Source: an uncultured Lachnospiraceae bacterium (GTDB lineage Bacteria; Bacillota; Clostridia; Lachnospirales; Lachnospiraceae). Taken from it: a stretch of 45,045 bases of DNA. Position 1 is the stretch's first letter; every line of letters starts with the position of its first letter. The notes below the pieces were generated by a model. It searched no databases. It was not told where the DNA came from and was given only the letters and a program-made list of their open reading frames with translations. A program made the translations under genes and the position numbers. The DNA lies in contig CAJUNP010000026.1 of assembly GCA_910587935.1 (NCBI GenBank), forward strand, positions 1-45,045, written 5' to 3'. Shown in pieces: positions 16,279 through 25,619 of this stretch.

Positions 16279-18279
16279 TTAAAGAAAAAGACTGCCTGCC
16301 TGATAAACCGCCGTAGATACCAGCCACGCAAGACCGATCTGGAATGCGATCATGCCTGCCGTAAATTTCCACGATCCGCTTTCTTTCTTAATAGTTGCCA
16401 CCGTTGCAATACAGGGAACATATAAAAGGCAGAACAGCATCATACAAAACGCATTCAGCGCGCCGAAGGAGGGATTAACCGCCCGTACATTGGCAATAAT
16501 CGTTTCCATTCCTGCCGCCGAACTGGCATTGGTCACTCCGAACAGAACGGAAAAACTGGTAACCACCACTTCCTTCGCCGAAATCCCGGAAATCAACGCC
16601 ACCGCAATCTGCCACATGCCAAGTCCCGCGGGAGCAAGAACCGGCACCAACAGACGTCCGACACCCGCTCCGAAACTCTCCGATGCATCCTCCACCATAC
16701 CGTGCATGCCGAAATTTAAAATAAACCAGATGATAATCGATGCAATAAAAATTGTCGTGCCTGCTTTTGACAGGTAATCCTTCAGCTTATTCCACACGTA
16801 TATCCGAATCGTTCTGGGATTTGGCCGTTTATATTCCGGAAGCTCTATCAAAAGTGAATCATTTTTACGTCCCTTTTCCAGGCGGTTTACTATTAACGCT
16901 GTTATAATGGCAATGACCATTCCGATCAGATACATGGAAAATGCCGCCAGTCCCGCATACCTTCCGAAAAACATCCCCGAAAACAATACATATATGGGAA
17001 GCCTTGCGGAACAGGACATAAAAGGCGTAATCAGCATGGTTTTTCTCCGGTCGTGTTCCGTTTCAAGGGCTCTTGTGGCCATAATCGCGGGAACCGTGCA
17101 TCCGAATCCCAGGATCATCGGTAGAAACGCCTTGCCGGACAGTCCCACCCTTCCCATCACGGAATCCATCACATAGGCGACCCTGGCCATATAGCCGCTG
17201 TCTTCCAAAATTGCAAGCGCCAGAAACAAAATGAAAATGTTGGGAATAAAAGTTAAAATTCCTCCTACTCCGGCAATAATCCCGTCCACCACCAGGGATT
17301 TCATCCAGTCCGCCACATGCATTGCCGTTAAAACGTTCATGATCTGATCCGAAAACCAGGAAAGTCCGATTTCAAAATAACCTTTCAGAAAATCGCCTAC
17401 AAAAAAAGTCAGGAAAAACACAAAACACATGATCAGCAAAAAGGCCGGTATTCCCAGCCACTCATGAGTCAGCAGCCGGTCGGCTTTGTCCGTACTCGCC
17501 GCCTTTTTGTTTTTGTGAAACACGACCTCATGAACTATTTTTTCTATATAGGAATACTTGCATTGTATAATTTCTTTCTCATAGCTTCGCTCTACAATAT
17601 TTGCCGTCTGAATGGGATGCTCTTCCCTTACCTCTTCATCGTCCTCCAAAAGCTTGACAGCGTGCCAGCGCACGGAAGAATGTGCAGGATAATGCGCCTG
17701 CATCATAACCTCCAGTTTGGCAATTTTATCTTCTATCTCCTCCGGATATGTAAGAACCAGCTGATCCATGCCCTCTTCATAATGATGCACAACGGCATGA
17801 AGTAAAATATCAAGTCCCGTACGCTTTGCCGCCGACACCGGCACCACCGGAATATCACCAAGCATTTCGGGAAGACGGTGCATATCGATCTCCCAGCCTC
17901 TTTCTTTCACAATATCCATCATATTCAGCGCAAGAACCACCGGTTTTCCAAGTTCTAAGAGCTGCAGGGTAAGGTACAGGTTACGTTCCAGCGATGAAGC
18001 GTCCACAATATTAATAATGACATCTATGTCGTCATCCATGACGCAGCTTCTTGTCACTTTTTCCTCAATGGTATAACATGTCAGGGAGTAGATTCCGGGC
18101 GTATCCACCAGTGTCAGTTCCATCCCTTCATATTCAGTCTTACCCTCGATTTTTTCTACGGTTACCCCCGGCCAGTTAGCTACCTTTAAACGTGAGCCTG
18201 TCAGCGCGTTAAATAATGTAGTTTTCCCGCAATTGGGATTGCCCACGCAGGCGACATGAATACTCTTTTTCATTGACAT
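16279..18279 (-). CDS. feoB: Ferrous iron transporter B
   Basis: A 666-residue GTPase-coupled Fe(II) uptake protein of the cytoplasmic membrane. The N-terminal G domain shows G1 GNPNCGKTT (about 13-21), G3 VDTPGIYSL (about 57-65) and G4 NMMD (about 119-122). A linker (about 170-275) follows, then about eight to ten membrane segments including the Gate motifs LGFGCTVPAIMATRAL and the second Gate GISAKEVVVTSFSVLFG. The length is at the short end for the family but complete. It overlaps feoA by 10 bases. Iron control is suggested by the Fur-type box upstream of feoA. No FeoC was seen. Confidence 0.96.
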   Translation of the reverse strand: MSMKKSIHVACVGNPNCGKTTLFNALTGSRLKVANWPGVTVEKIEGKTEYEGMELTLVDTPGIYSLTCYTIEEKVTRSCVMDDDIDVIINIVDASSLERNLYLTLQLLELGKPVVLALNMMDIVKERGWEIDMHRLPEMLGDIPVVPVSAAKRTGLDILLHAVVHHYEEGMDQLVLTYPEEIEDKIAKLEVMMQAHYPAHSSVRWHAVKLLEDDEEVREEHPIQTANIVERSYEKEIIQCKYSYIEKIVHEVVFHKNKKAASTDKADRLLTHEWLGIPAFLLIMCFVFFLTFFVGDFLKGYFEIGLSWFSDQIMNVLTAMHVADWMKSLVVDGIIAGVGGILTFIPNIFILFLALAILEDSGYMARVAYVMDSVMGRVGLSGKAFLPMILGFGCTVPAIMATRALETEHDRRKTMLITPFMSCSARLPIYVLFSGMFFGRYAGLAAFSMYLIGMVIAIITALIVNRLEKGRKNDSLLIELPEYKRPNPRTIRIYVWNKLKDYLSKAGTTIFIASIIIWFILNFGMHGMVEDASESFGAGVGRLLVPVLAPAGLGMWQIAVALISGISAKEVVVTSFSVLFGVTNASSAAGMETIIANVRAVNPSFGALNAFCMMLFCLLYVPCIATVATIKKESGSWKFTAGMIAFQIGLAWLVSTAVYQAGSLFL

Positions 18280-18545
18280 ACCCCCTGCTCTTTCTCTTTT
18301 ACTTCAATGTTAGAAGACAAATGTCTCCCCAGCGCAAGCCGCGTCCCTCTTACCTGAATAATCAGAGCTCCCTGCCTTTTCCGGTTCAATACGGTAACTG
18401 TCGTACCCTCGTTCAGCCCCAGCGCCTGCAGCCTTCTGGTAACGGCCTCTTCCACATATAACCCCCGTATTGTATATTCTCCGCCTTTGTGTGCCTCAAA
18501 CAACGTCATATGTCCCTTCTTCTCACTTATGAATGTATCCTTCAT
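18270..18545 (-). CDS. feoA: Ferrous iron transport protein A
   Basis: A 91-residue SH3-like cytoplasmic partner of FeoB that is needed for efficient Fe(II) import. The fold is shown by EEAVTRRLQALGLNEGTTVTV and the closing LIIQVRGTRLALGRHLSSNI-type strand, in which metal-responsive domains of DtxR repressors share the same shape. The ATG at 18545 has AAGGAAG close upstream; an internal ATG at 18509 (MTLFEAHKGG) also has AAGGG before it and would give the more typical 79-residue FeoA. Both starts are credible. The 3' end overlaps feoB. Confidence 0.92.
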   Translation of the reverse strand: MKDTFISEKKGHMTLFEAHKGGEYTIRGLYVEEAVTRRLQALGLNEGTTVTVLNRKRQGALIIQVRGTRLALGRHLSSNIEVKEKEQGVCQ

Positions 18546-18583
18546 AATCTTCCTTCAGTCTTTCTTAAATATCACAAGGTTGT

Positions 18584-18598
18584 TGATAATGATTCTCA
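18584..18598 (-). promoter_or_regulatory. Fur-type box upstream of feoAB
   Basis: TGATAATGATTCTCA matches the 7-1-7 Fur consensus TGATAATNATTATCA at all but one position. It lies about 40 bases upstream of feoA. Iron-dependent repression is inferred. Confidence 0.65.
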
Positions 18599-18662
18599 TG
18601 TTTTGTTGTAATAAATTATAGCTCGCTGTTCCTTTCATGTCAAGTTATGACAGAATTCTTTC

Positions 18663-18689
18663 ACCGGATAAATTCATTAACATACTATA
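18663..18689 (+). promoter_or_regulatory. Mother-cell sigma (sigma-E/K-like) promoter of cotJABC
   Basis: CATACTATA at 18681-18689 fits the sigma-K -10 form CATAnnnTA, and the CATAC core also fits sigma-E. The dinucleotide AC (18663-18664) stands 16 bases upstream, as in sigma-K -35 elements. A start near 18696 would give a 30-base leader. Confidence 0.5.
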
Positions 18690-18725
18690 TTATTAAAACA
18701 ACTTAACATTTATGAAAGGAATTTC

Positions 18726-18896
18726 ATGCAGGATTATAATTTTGACGAATACTTTGACCGCTATCCAATCGCCATGGCATACGTTCCCTGGCAGCATATG
18801 AGTAAAATCTATGATAATCTGGAAGAAGCCTTCAGAATCGGAACCATTTTTCCGGAACTGAACAAACCGTTTACAGGAAGGAGATGTGTATCATGA
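18726..18896 (+). CDS. cotJA: Spore coat protein CotJA
   Basis: A short 56-residue gene with the CotJA core RYPIAMAYVPWQ (about residues 12-23) followed by the leucine/phenylalanine-rich stretch typical of the family. In Bacillus the cotJ operon is made in the mother cell and its products enter the inner coat. GAAAGGA precedes the ATG by 6 bases. The stop overlaps the cotJB start as ATGA, and cotJC follows, which makes the assignment secure despite the small size. Confidence 0.9.
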   Translation: MQDYNFDEYFDRYPIAMAYVPWQHMSKIYDNLEEAFRIGTIFPELNKPFTGRRCVS

Positions 18897-19162
18897 GTTA
18901 TCAGTCCAAAAATGAACAGGAACGAATGCTTTTTGATATAGGAACCGTAGGATTTCTACTGGTTGATCTGACGCTTTATCTGGATACGCATCCTTATGAC
19001 AGAGAAGCTATGGAATATTTTAATCACTACTCTCATATTCAACAGGGCATGATGCGTGAGTTTGCTGCAAAATATTATCCTCTGACTCTGGATACCGCAG
19101 AGGGTTGTCACAAAGAATGGAGATGGGGTCTTGCTCCCGCTCCGTGGGAAGGAGTATGTTAG
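18893..19162 (+). CDS. cotJB: Spore coat protein CotJB
   Basis: An 89-residue protein of the CotJB family. Characteristic segments are FLLVDLTLYLDTHPYDREAM (about 20-39), FNHYSHIQQGM and the C-terminal WRWGLAPAPWEG. AGGAAGGAG lies 8 bases before the ATG at 18893. It is the middle gene of cotJABC, sharing ATGA with cotJA and ending 3 bases before cotJC. Its molecular role within the coat is unknown. Confidence 0.93.
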   Translation: MSYQSKNEQERMLFDIGTVGFLLVDLTLYLDTHPYDREAMEYFNHYSHIQQGMMREFAAKYYPLTLDTAEGCHKEWRWGLAPAPWEGVC

Positions 19163-19165
19163 TCT

Positions 19166-19771
19166 ATGTGGAATTATGAAAAACGGTTACAGTTTCCTGT
19201 AAATATTAAAACCCCCAACGCAGAAATTGCAAAAATAATTATTACCCAGTACGGCGGCCCCGACGGTGAACTTGCCGCTTCCATGCGTTACCTTTCCCAA
19301 CGTTATACCATGCCGGACCGGAAAATATCGGGACTGCTTACGGATATCGGAACCGAAGAACTTGCGCACTTCGAAATGATCGGCGCCATCGTATATCAGC
19401 TTACCAAAAACCTTTCCATGGAAGAAATAGAAAAACAGGGGTTTGCTCCATATTATGTAGATCACACCCTGGCTCTCTGGCCGCAGGCCGCAGGGGGAAT
19501 CCCCTTTAATGCATGTGAATTCCAGAGTAAGGGAGATACGATTACAGATTTATTTGAGGATATGGCGGCAGAACAAAAAGCCAGAACCACCTATGACAAT
19601 ATTCTCCGTCTCGTAAAAGATCCCGATGTCTGCGCTCCTATCCGCTTCCTCCGCCAGCGCGAAGTCGTACACTTCCAGCGTTTCGGTGAAGCCCTCCGCA
19701 TTACACAGGACAGCTTGGACTCTAAGAACTTCTACGCATTTAACAATCAGTTTGACCGCTGTAAAAACTGA
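19166..19771 (+). CDS. cotJC: CotJC, manganese-catalase-like spore coat protein
   Basis: A 201-residue di-manganese catalase homologue of the spore coat. The ferritin-like ligand residues are in GPDGELAASMRYLSQRY (about 31-47), DIGTEELAHFEMIGA (about 62-76), an EDMAAEQKAR helix (about 130-139) and REVVHFQRFGEAL (about 164-176), with the expected Glu and His positions. It probably protects spores from peroxide or acts structurally. It closes the operon and is followed by a strong terminator. Confidence 0.94.
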   Translation: MWNYEKRLQFPVNIKTPNAEIAKIIITQYGGPDGELAASMRYLSQRYTMPDRKISGLLTDIGTEELAHFEMIGAIVYQLTKNLSMEEIEKQGFAPYYVDHTLALWPQAAGGIPFNACEFQSKGDTITDLFEDMAAEQKARTTYDNILRLVKDPDVCAPIRFLRQREVVHFQRFGEALRITQDSLDSKNFYAFNNQFDRCKN

Positions 19772-19780
19772 TTTTACTTA

Positions 19781-19818
19781 AAAAGAACCATGATCCTCCG
19801 GGATTATGGTTCTTTTTT
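19781..19818 (+). terminator. Terminator of cotJABC
   Basis: AAAAGAACCATGATCC pairs with GGATTATGGTTCTTTT (one G-T pair) around a TCCG loop and runs into a T-tract. Starts 9 bases after cotJC and is symmetrical enough to work in both directions. Confidence 0.85.
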
Positions 19819-19883
19819 ACGTTATTAATTGATTTTTTAATCCTGACGGACAGGTTCAATTATATGCGACCAATATCCTATCG

Positions 19884-20876
19884 CTATTGCATACTTCCGC
19901 CCATTCCGTCTGCAGAACCTAATTTCACCATACGTCCTTCGTCCTGCTTTGCCTTAAGCTTACCGCGGATCGTTGGAACTGCACCAAGCAGCAAAAATAC
20001 ATAAAGCAGTAATATATCAAATATGTAAACTTCTTTTCTGATAACGCCTTCTGAAAGCGCCTGTGGAACGATCCTGAAACATTCAAACACATTAAGACCT
20101 ATGTCGGCGCCGCCGCCTTCCCTGTAAAGCAAAATCGCCCAATTCAACCGGTCTCCCATATAGGCCATAACCAGCATAATCACAACGCATATTACAACGC
20201 CCTTTTTCGTCACTTTACCGCCCAGCAGTTCATAACCCTTCAGCACGCCTACTGCCATAACCGCTCCTGACAGCGCCGCCACATATCCCAGCTGACTCAA
20301 TACCACGATACACAAAACGCCTACCAGAGAACCTAACAGCGCTCCGATAACGCCGCCGACAACATTCTCCTGCCTGGGCTGCTTCATAGTGGCAATATTC
20401 TTGCGCATGGATACCTCACATTCCTCACACAGATGATAATAAGCGCCTTCCGATTTATGGCCTGTAACCGCTTCTTCCTTTCCGCAGATACTGCAGCAGG
20501 GGGTAAATCCTTTTTCACGAAGAAAATTTGTCAATCCGGCTAATCCTTCCGTTACATTTGCCGCCAGTTTTTCAGGATTCACCTTTTTACCCATTCCGCC
20601 TGTTACCGTCACGACAATATTGTTCCCGTCCTGTGAACATGTACCAATCGGTTTCACCGTTTTAGTCAGTTCTTTAATCTGCTCCTTGGTGAGATTGGCG
20701 CCTAGCGCATTTTTTGCGGCAGTATGTACGGAAAACAGATAAGGCTGCCCGGAGACCGTCGTATACAGAATCATATCGTAGCCGTCTTTCTGTCCGTACA
20801 ACACATTATTCACCGTGTCATAACGAAACCCTATCGCTGCCGCCAGCGCAGAATAACTATCACTTTGTTTGCTCAT
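19884..20876 (-). CDS. Zinc-ribbon multi-pass membrane protein, unknown function
   Basis: A 330-residue protein I cannot assign to a characterised family. The N-terminal half (about 1-125) is soluble. A short zinc-ribbon-like motif follows (CCSICGKEEAV with a second pair CEEC, about 127-155). The C-terminal half has about four to five membrane segments: a Gly-rich VVGGVIGALLGSLVGVLCIV (about 172-191), then VAALSGAVMAVGVL, GVVICVVIMLVMAYM and ILLLYVFLLLGAVP. GGAGGT precedes the ATG. It stands alone, convergent with cotJABC and 170 bases downstream of the terminator of the MMPL operon. A role in membrane sensing or trafficking would be a guess. Confidence 0.75.
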   Translation of the reverse strand: MSKQSDSYSALAAAIGFRYDTVNNVLYGQKDGYDMILYTTVSGQPYLFSVHTAAKNALGANLTKEQIKELTKTVKPIGTCSQDGNNIVVTVTGGMGKKVNPEKLAANVTEGLAGLTNFLREKGFTPCCSICGKEEAVTGHKSEGAYYHLCEECEVSMRKNIATMKQPRQENVVGGVIGALLGSLVGVLCIVVLSQLGYVAALSGAVMAVGVLKGYELLGGKVTKKGVVICVVIMLVMAYMGDRLNWAILLYREGGGADIGLNVFECFRIVPQALSEGVIRKEVYIFDILLLYVFLLLGAVPTIRGKLKAKQDEGRMVKLGSADGMGGSMQ

Positions 20877-20981
20877 CCTACCTCCATACCTCCATCACGT
20901 TTTTTAACTAAACAACCATGTGATATTCATGGCTACAAAAAGTTTATCACAGGACTATAAAATTGTCCACTGTGGTACGGC

Positions 20982-21031
20982 AAAAAGGATGCCGGACATT
21001 CCTTCTGTAAGAAGGATTATCCTGACATCCT
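20982..21031 (-). terminator. Terminator of the MMPL-lipoprotein operon
   Basis: On the minus strand AGGATG...CATCCT encloses an inner CCTTC-TTACA-GAAGG stem and is followed by TTTT. It lies 20 bases beyond the lipoprotein stop. Confidence 0.75.
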
Positions 21032-21050
21032 ATGCCGCTTTCTTCCACTG

Positions 21051-23409
21051 TTATTTAGCTTTTACCCCATCCGTTTTAATAATAAATTTTACGCTTCCAT
21101 CCATGCCTTCTGCAAGTCCGCCAAAAGTCTTATATGCTTTACCTGCATCCAGTACGGCTTCCAGCCGTTCAAACACCTCCCCGGTATCTTCTCCTGCCAG
21201 TTCGGTCAACTTACTGATTCCTTCCTCATCAAACCGGAACAGCCCGTCTTTTAAAGCAAGACAGCCTGCGGATAATTCCTCCGCTCCGTCTTTCAGGGCA
21301 GCGGCTCCGTCGTAAAGGGCCGCAGTTCCATCGGCAAGCGTTTTGGCTCCGTTATGCAAAGTGCCTGTGCCTTCCACCAGTTTACCCGTCCCGGCTTTCA
21401 GCTCCGCCGCGCCGTTTCCCAAAGATATAATTCCACCTTTCAGTTCTCCTGCGCCTTTACTCAGAACATCTGACCCGTTTTTAACCGCTTCCGCTCCGGA
21501 CTGCAGAGACTGTGCTCCTGACTTTAATGCCGGAACTCCCTCCGTCTCACTGGCCATTTGCCTTACACCCGCATCCAGCAGTTTCAACCCCTGATTCAGA
21601 GAGGCTGTGCCGTTTGCAATCTGGCCGGAATACGTTTTAATTAAGGCAATATATGCGCCCTGCTCGCTCTGCTCTGCGTTAAGCGGCGTATTCTGCTGTA
21701 AAATCTCCTGCAATTGCGCTAACTGCTCCTGAAGCTGTGTTATTTTTTCTTCCAATGCAGATACGTTTGCCTGACACACTGCAGCCTTTTCTTCTGCGGC
21801 TTCATAATTCCGGGCCGCATCTTTCAACGTTTCTGGCTGACATACCGTAAAATTGCTTACCTCCGTAATTACCGCTGCATCCCCTCCGCTGACATCATTA
21901 GGAACATTTGTTACCGTTTCAATCTGCCGTACTTCGCCGTTACATACTTCTTCCCAAACCGCTTTTGCGGCATCCCTTTCCGCTTCCGCGTTTTCTTTTT
22001 CCGCCCTGGCTGCATTAAGCGCCGCCGTTGTATTGTTAATCTGCTTCAGTACATTGTCTATTATAGTATTCAGACTTGCCGCATAAGTACTGAAATACTC
22101 GTTTATCAAAGTGTCAAGCGCTGCAGCCGCCTCCGTAACGCTTTGAGAACCTGCCAATATAGCCGGCTGTTGTCCCTGTTGTGTTGCAGAACCTGTTTCC
22201 AGCGCCGCCTGTAACATTTTAATACCGGCGTCCACCTGTTCCAGGCCGCCCGCCAAAGCCTGTGCGCCGCTGCCGAGCTGTCCTGCCCCCTGACTTAAAC
22301 TTCCTGCACCGTCCGCCAGCTTTGACGCTCCTTCCGTCAACTGTCCCGTTCCGTCCTGAAGCTTTCTTGCCCCTTCATCCAGCTGGCCGGATTTTTCATA
22401 AAGCTCCTTTGTTCCATCCTTTAAAGTGCCTGAACCTTCCCTTAGAGTCCTTGCGCCGTCTAAAAGACTTACTGTTCCGTCTGCTAACGTTTTACTGCCG
22501 TCCTCCAAAGAAACGCTGCCGTCTTTCAGTTCAGCTGTCCCGCCTTCCAGCTGATTCACTGAATCCGACAAATCCCTTACAGAAAAGGTTTCCGTCAGAT
22601 TCTGGTCAGAAAGCAGATCGCTCATTGCCACTGTCATGGTCATACCCATTTCAAAATTTACGACATCTGCCGTTATTTCCAGGTAATCCGGAATTTCAAA
22701 ATCCTCCACTTTTGTAAGCTTATTTTCCAGTGTATCAAGTTTTAAACTTTCCTTTAAACCCGGAAACGCAATTCCTGCGACAATACTGTTATTTCCTTCT
22801 GATATAATGCGCCCATTTGTCACACTGATATTGGAAAATGTATCCTGCGGAAGAATCATTCCTGAAAGCATTGCAAAAGGAACCTGTATATCTATTTCCT
22901 TTCCTCCCGCTTCCGCCTTTTGATAAGCGTTATTTTCATAATCCAGACGAATTATAACCTTCCCGCTTTTTCCTGCAATTTCATCCGGGGTCATGCGCTT
23001 TCCATCAAGTGTGTAAGAAATTTTAACCTGAACCGGAACTTCTTCCCTTGTAGTTCCCTGATAATAAATATCCGATCCGTCTGTATCCCATAAAACCGTA
23101 TTCCCGTCCCGGCTGAATGTTTCCTCTCCTTTTACATTTCAGCCAGTCGCTGACAATTACTTTGTTTACGCCGCCTTCCGCGTCAGCCAGAACATATACG
23201 ATTTCTTCTTTTCCGTCCGTACTGCTGTGCGCCGGTGCAACAGATGCGGTAAGAACCTCTTTTAAAGTCTCCTCTTCCATATTCAGAATATCTCCCGCCT
23301 CCGCATATCCGGACGATTCCGCTCCGCACGCTGTAAGGTTTCCCAACAGAGCAATGCTGACAATGATACTTCCTGTTTTCCGTAATTCCTGCTTCCATTT
23401 TTTGTTCAT
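21051..23409 (-). pseudogene. YhgE-like coiled repeat lipoprotein, frameshifted
   Basis: Two reading frames together make one protein. The first (23409 downward) has a lipoprotein signal with lipobox LTACG and runs through VNKVIVSDWLK, after which it drifts into an unrelated tail ending at 23023. The second frame resumes at about 23135 with VKGEETFSRDGNTVLWD and continues to 21051. The break is near 23131-23142. The long central part is a chain of LxxGxxxLxxG heptad-like repeats (LKDGSVSLEDGSKTLADG and similar), flanking a coiled coil at about 21.7-22.1 kb, as in YhgE/Pip-type proteins. There is no C-terminal membrane segment; the partner permease is the adjacent MMPL gene. The second half could still be made from the ATG at 22994, but it would lack the signal peptide. 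Confidence 0.78.
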
Positions 23410-25481
23410 AATGCTGCCTCCTCTTTTTTCTTTCCTATAGTTGTTTTCATAATTGCTCCGTCAAATACCGTCAGCATGGACGGCAAAATAAAAATAACCG
23501 CGGCCATACTGATTAACGCGCCCCTTGACATCAGGGTACACAAAGAACTGATCATATCAATATTGGAATACAATCCTACGCCAAAGGTCGCCGCAAAAAA
23601 GGATAATGCGCTGACTACAATAGACTTGACGCTGCTCTGGCATGCGTCCGCAACGGCTTTCTTTTTCTCAATTCCCGCAAAACGGTTTCTCTTATACTTT
23701 GTAGTCATCAGAATCGCATAATCCACCGTAGCTCCAAGCTGAATCGTCCCGATAACCACCGAGGCGATAAAAGGAATTTCCGTACCGGTATAAAAAGGAA
23801 TTCCCATATTGATAAAGATTGCCGTTTCAATAACCGCCACTAAAATACAGGGCAGAGAAAGGGACTTAAATACCAACAGTATAATCAGAAAAATAACGCC
23901 TATTGATACGATGCTGACTGTCCTAAAATCCTGATCGGTAATCCTGATCAAATCTTTGGTGCAAGGCGCCTCCCCAACCAACATGGAAGACGGATCATAA
24001 CGCTTACTTATCTCATTTAACCTGTCACACTGCATATTCACCTCATCCGTGGCCACCTTATACTGAGATCCAATCAAAAGAAGCTGCCAAGTGTCATTTT
24101 CCAGTGTTTCAGATAAGGCTTCCGGAATTATTTCCCCCGGAATCGCCGGACCCTTTATGGAATTTAATCCAAGAACCCATTTAATCCCTTCCAGAGAATT
24201 TATTTCATCAGTCATCTCCTGAATTTCTTTTGCCGGCATATCCGCGCTGACCAAAAGCATATGTGCTGCATTCATATCAAACACAGCCTGCAGCTTTTCG
24301 TTTGCAGCAATTCCCGGAAGCGTTTTGGGAAGGGTCTCATCCAGGTTATAGTAAACCGCCGTATGGCCGTATCCATATATGGCAGGAAACAAAACAGCTA
24401 GAAATAAGATGATAAATATCTTATAGTGCTTTGTCACAAATTTTCCTGTCCCCTTTAAATCCGGAAGAAGCGCTTTATGTTTTGTTTTTTCCAACGCCTT
24501 ATCCAGTACGAGAATCAGGGAAGGAAGTATGGTGACACATGCCGCTACACCAATCACTACGCCTTTTGCCATAACAATGCCCAAATCCATGCCCAGGGTA
24601 AAACTCATAAAACATAAGGCGATAAATCCCGCTACAGTCGTAATGGAACTGCCCACAACCGAAGTAATCGTATCTGCAATGGCATGAGCCATAGCTTCCT
24701 GTTTATCTGGAAAAGTCCTCTGCTGATCCTTATAACTGTGCCACAAAAATATTGAATAATCCATGGTTACCCCTAACTGCAGCACCGCGCTTAACGCCTT
24801 GGTTATATAAGAAATCTGTCCCAGCATCAGGTTGCTGCCCAGATTATATACGATAGCCATTCCGATACTCAGCAAAAAAAGAAATGGAATCAGGTAGGAA
24901 TCCATGGAGAGAGACAGTGCAATACATGATAAAATAACTGCAATACACACATATATCGGCGCTTCCTTTTCAGAAAGATTTTTTGTATCCGTTACCACCG
25001 CCGACATTCCGCTTAAAAAGCAATTTTTATCCGCTGCCTTCCTTATTGCCCCAATAGCATCCATGGTGGAATCCGCTGAAGTTGTATCGTCAAAAATAAT
25101 TGCCATCAACGTTGCGTCTCCCTGATTAAACACTTCATAAAGTTCATCCGGAAGAAGCTCCATCGGAACACGGATATCCATAACCGAATCATACCAGATC
25201 ACTTTTTTTACATGTGCAATCTGCTCTATGTCTTCCTTTAACCGCTGCACATCCTTAGGCGCCATTCCTTCCGCAATGAACATGGAAAATGCTCCCGTTC
25301 CGAATTCTTCCACCAGAATATCCTGACCGCGCATTGTTTCAATGTCTTCCGGCAGGTAGGAAAGAATATCATAGTTTACTCTCGTTCCAAGATACCCAAG
25401 CGCCGAAGGAATCAATAGCAAAACGGATAAAATCAAAATGGGAATTCTAAACTTTACGATTTTTTTACCGTATGTGTACAT
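23406..25481 (-). CDS. MMPL/RND-family transporter
   Basis: A membrane protein of about 691 residues with the RND/MMPL duplicated design: a first membrane helix (IPILILSVLLLIPSALG), an extracellular loop of about 120 residues, a block of five to six helices, then a second copy. The sterol-sensing-like helices contain LQLGVTMDYSIFLWHSYK (about 250) and LGATVDYAILMTTKYKRNR (about 610), whose Asp-Tyr pairs are the family proton-relay site. The substrate is unknown; lipids or amphipathic toxins are typical. The start is placed at 25481 because GGAGG lies 8 bases upstream, although the frame is open to 25508. It overlaps the lipoprotein gene by 4 bases and is controlled by the divergent TetR gene. 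Confidence 0.88.
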   Translation of the reverse strand: MYTYGKKIVKFRIPILILSVLLLIPSALGYLGTRVNYDILSYLPEDIETMRGQDILVEEFGTGAFSMFIAEGMAPKDVQRLKEDIEQIAHVKKVIWYDSVMDIRVPMELLPDELYEVFNQGDATLMAIIFDDTTSADSTMDAIGAIRKAADKNCFLSGMSAVVTDTKNLSEKEAPIYVCIAVILSCIALSLSMDSYLIPFLFLLSIGMAIVYNLGSNLMLGQISYITKALSAVLQLGVTMDYSIFLWHSYKDQQRTFPDKQEAMAHAIADTITSVVGSSITTVAGFIALCFMSFTLGMDLGIVMAKGVVIGVAACVTILPSLILVLDKALEKTKHKALLPDLKGTGKFVTKHYKIFIILFLAVLFPAIYGYGHTAVYYNLDETLPKTLPGIAANEKLQAVFDMNAAHMLLVSADMPAKEIQEMTDEINSLEGIKWVLGLNSIKGPAIPGEIIPEALSETLENDTWQLLLIGSQYKVATDEVNMQCDRLNEISKRYDPSSMLVGEAPCTKDLIRITDQDFRTVSIVSIGVIFLIILLVFKSLSLPCILVAVIETAIFINMGIPFYTGTEIPFIASVVIGTIQLGATVDYAILMTTKYKRNRFAGIEKKKAVADACQSSVKSIVVSALSFFAATFGVGLYSNIDMISSLCTLMSRGALISMAAVIFILPSMLTVFDGAIMKTTIGKKKEEAAL

Positions 25482-25500
25482 ACCTTGTGCCTCCATCTTA

Positions 25501-25515
25501 TTGACCATTAGTCAT
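25501..25515. promoter_or_regulatory. TetR operator, promoter-distal copy
   Basis: TTGACCATTAGTCAT. The core TGAC-N5-GTCA is an imperfect palindrome, identical in inverted orientation to the copy at 25547-25561. It lies between the inferred transcription start and the MMPL start codon. Confidence 0.65.
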
Positions 25516-25532
25516 TTTTCTTTACAAGATTA

Positions 25533-25561
25533 TTTATAACACAAATATGACTAATGGTCAA
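25533..25561 (-). promoter_or_regulatory. MMPL operon promoter with overlapping operator
   Basis: Read on the minus strand: TTGACC (25561-25556), a 17-base spacer and TATAAA (25538-25533). The -35 box is part of the operator copy ATGACTAATGGTCAA (25547-25561), so a bound TetR protein would block RNA polymerase. Confidence 0.65.
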
Positions 25562-25619
25562 TAAATTATTTCTTTACGTATTCTTAAAAAAATATAAACT
25601 TCAGCAGGCAAAAATTACA

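Noticed and set aside
23121..23150. Programmed ribosomal frameshift joining the two lipoprotein halves
   Set aside because: No heptameric slippery sequence or downstream structure is evident, and the first frame continues for about 35 further codons, so mutation or sequencing error is likelier.
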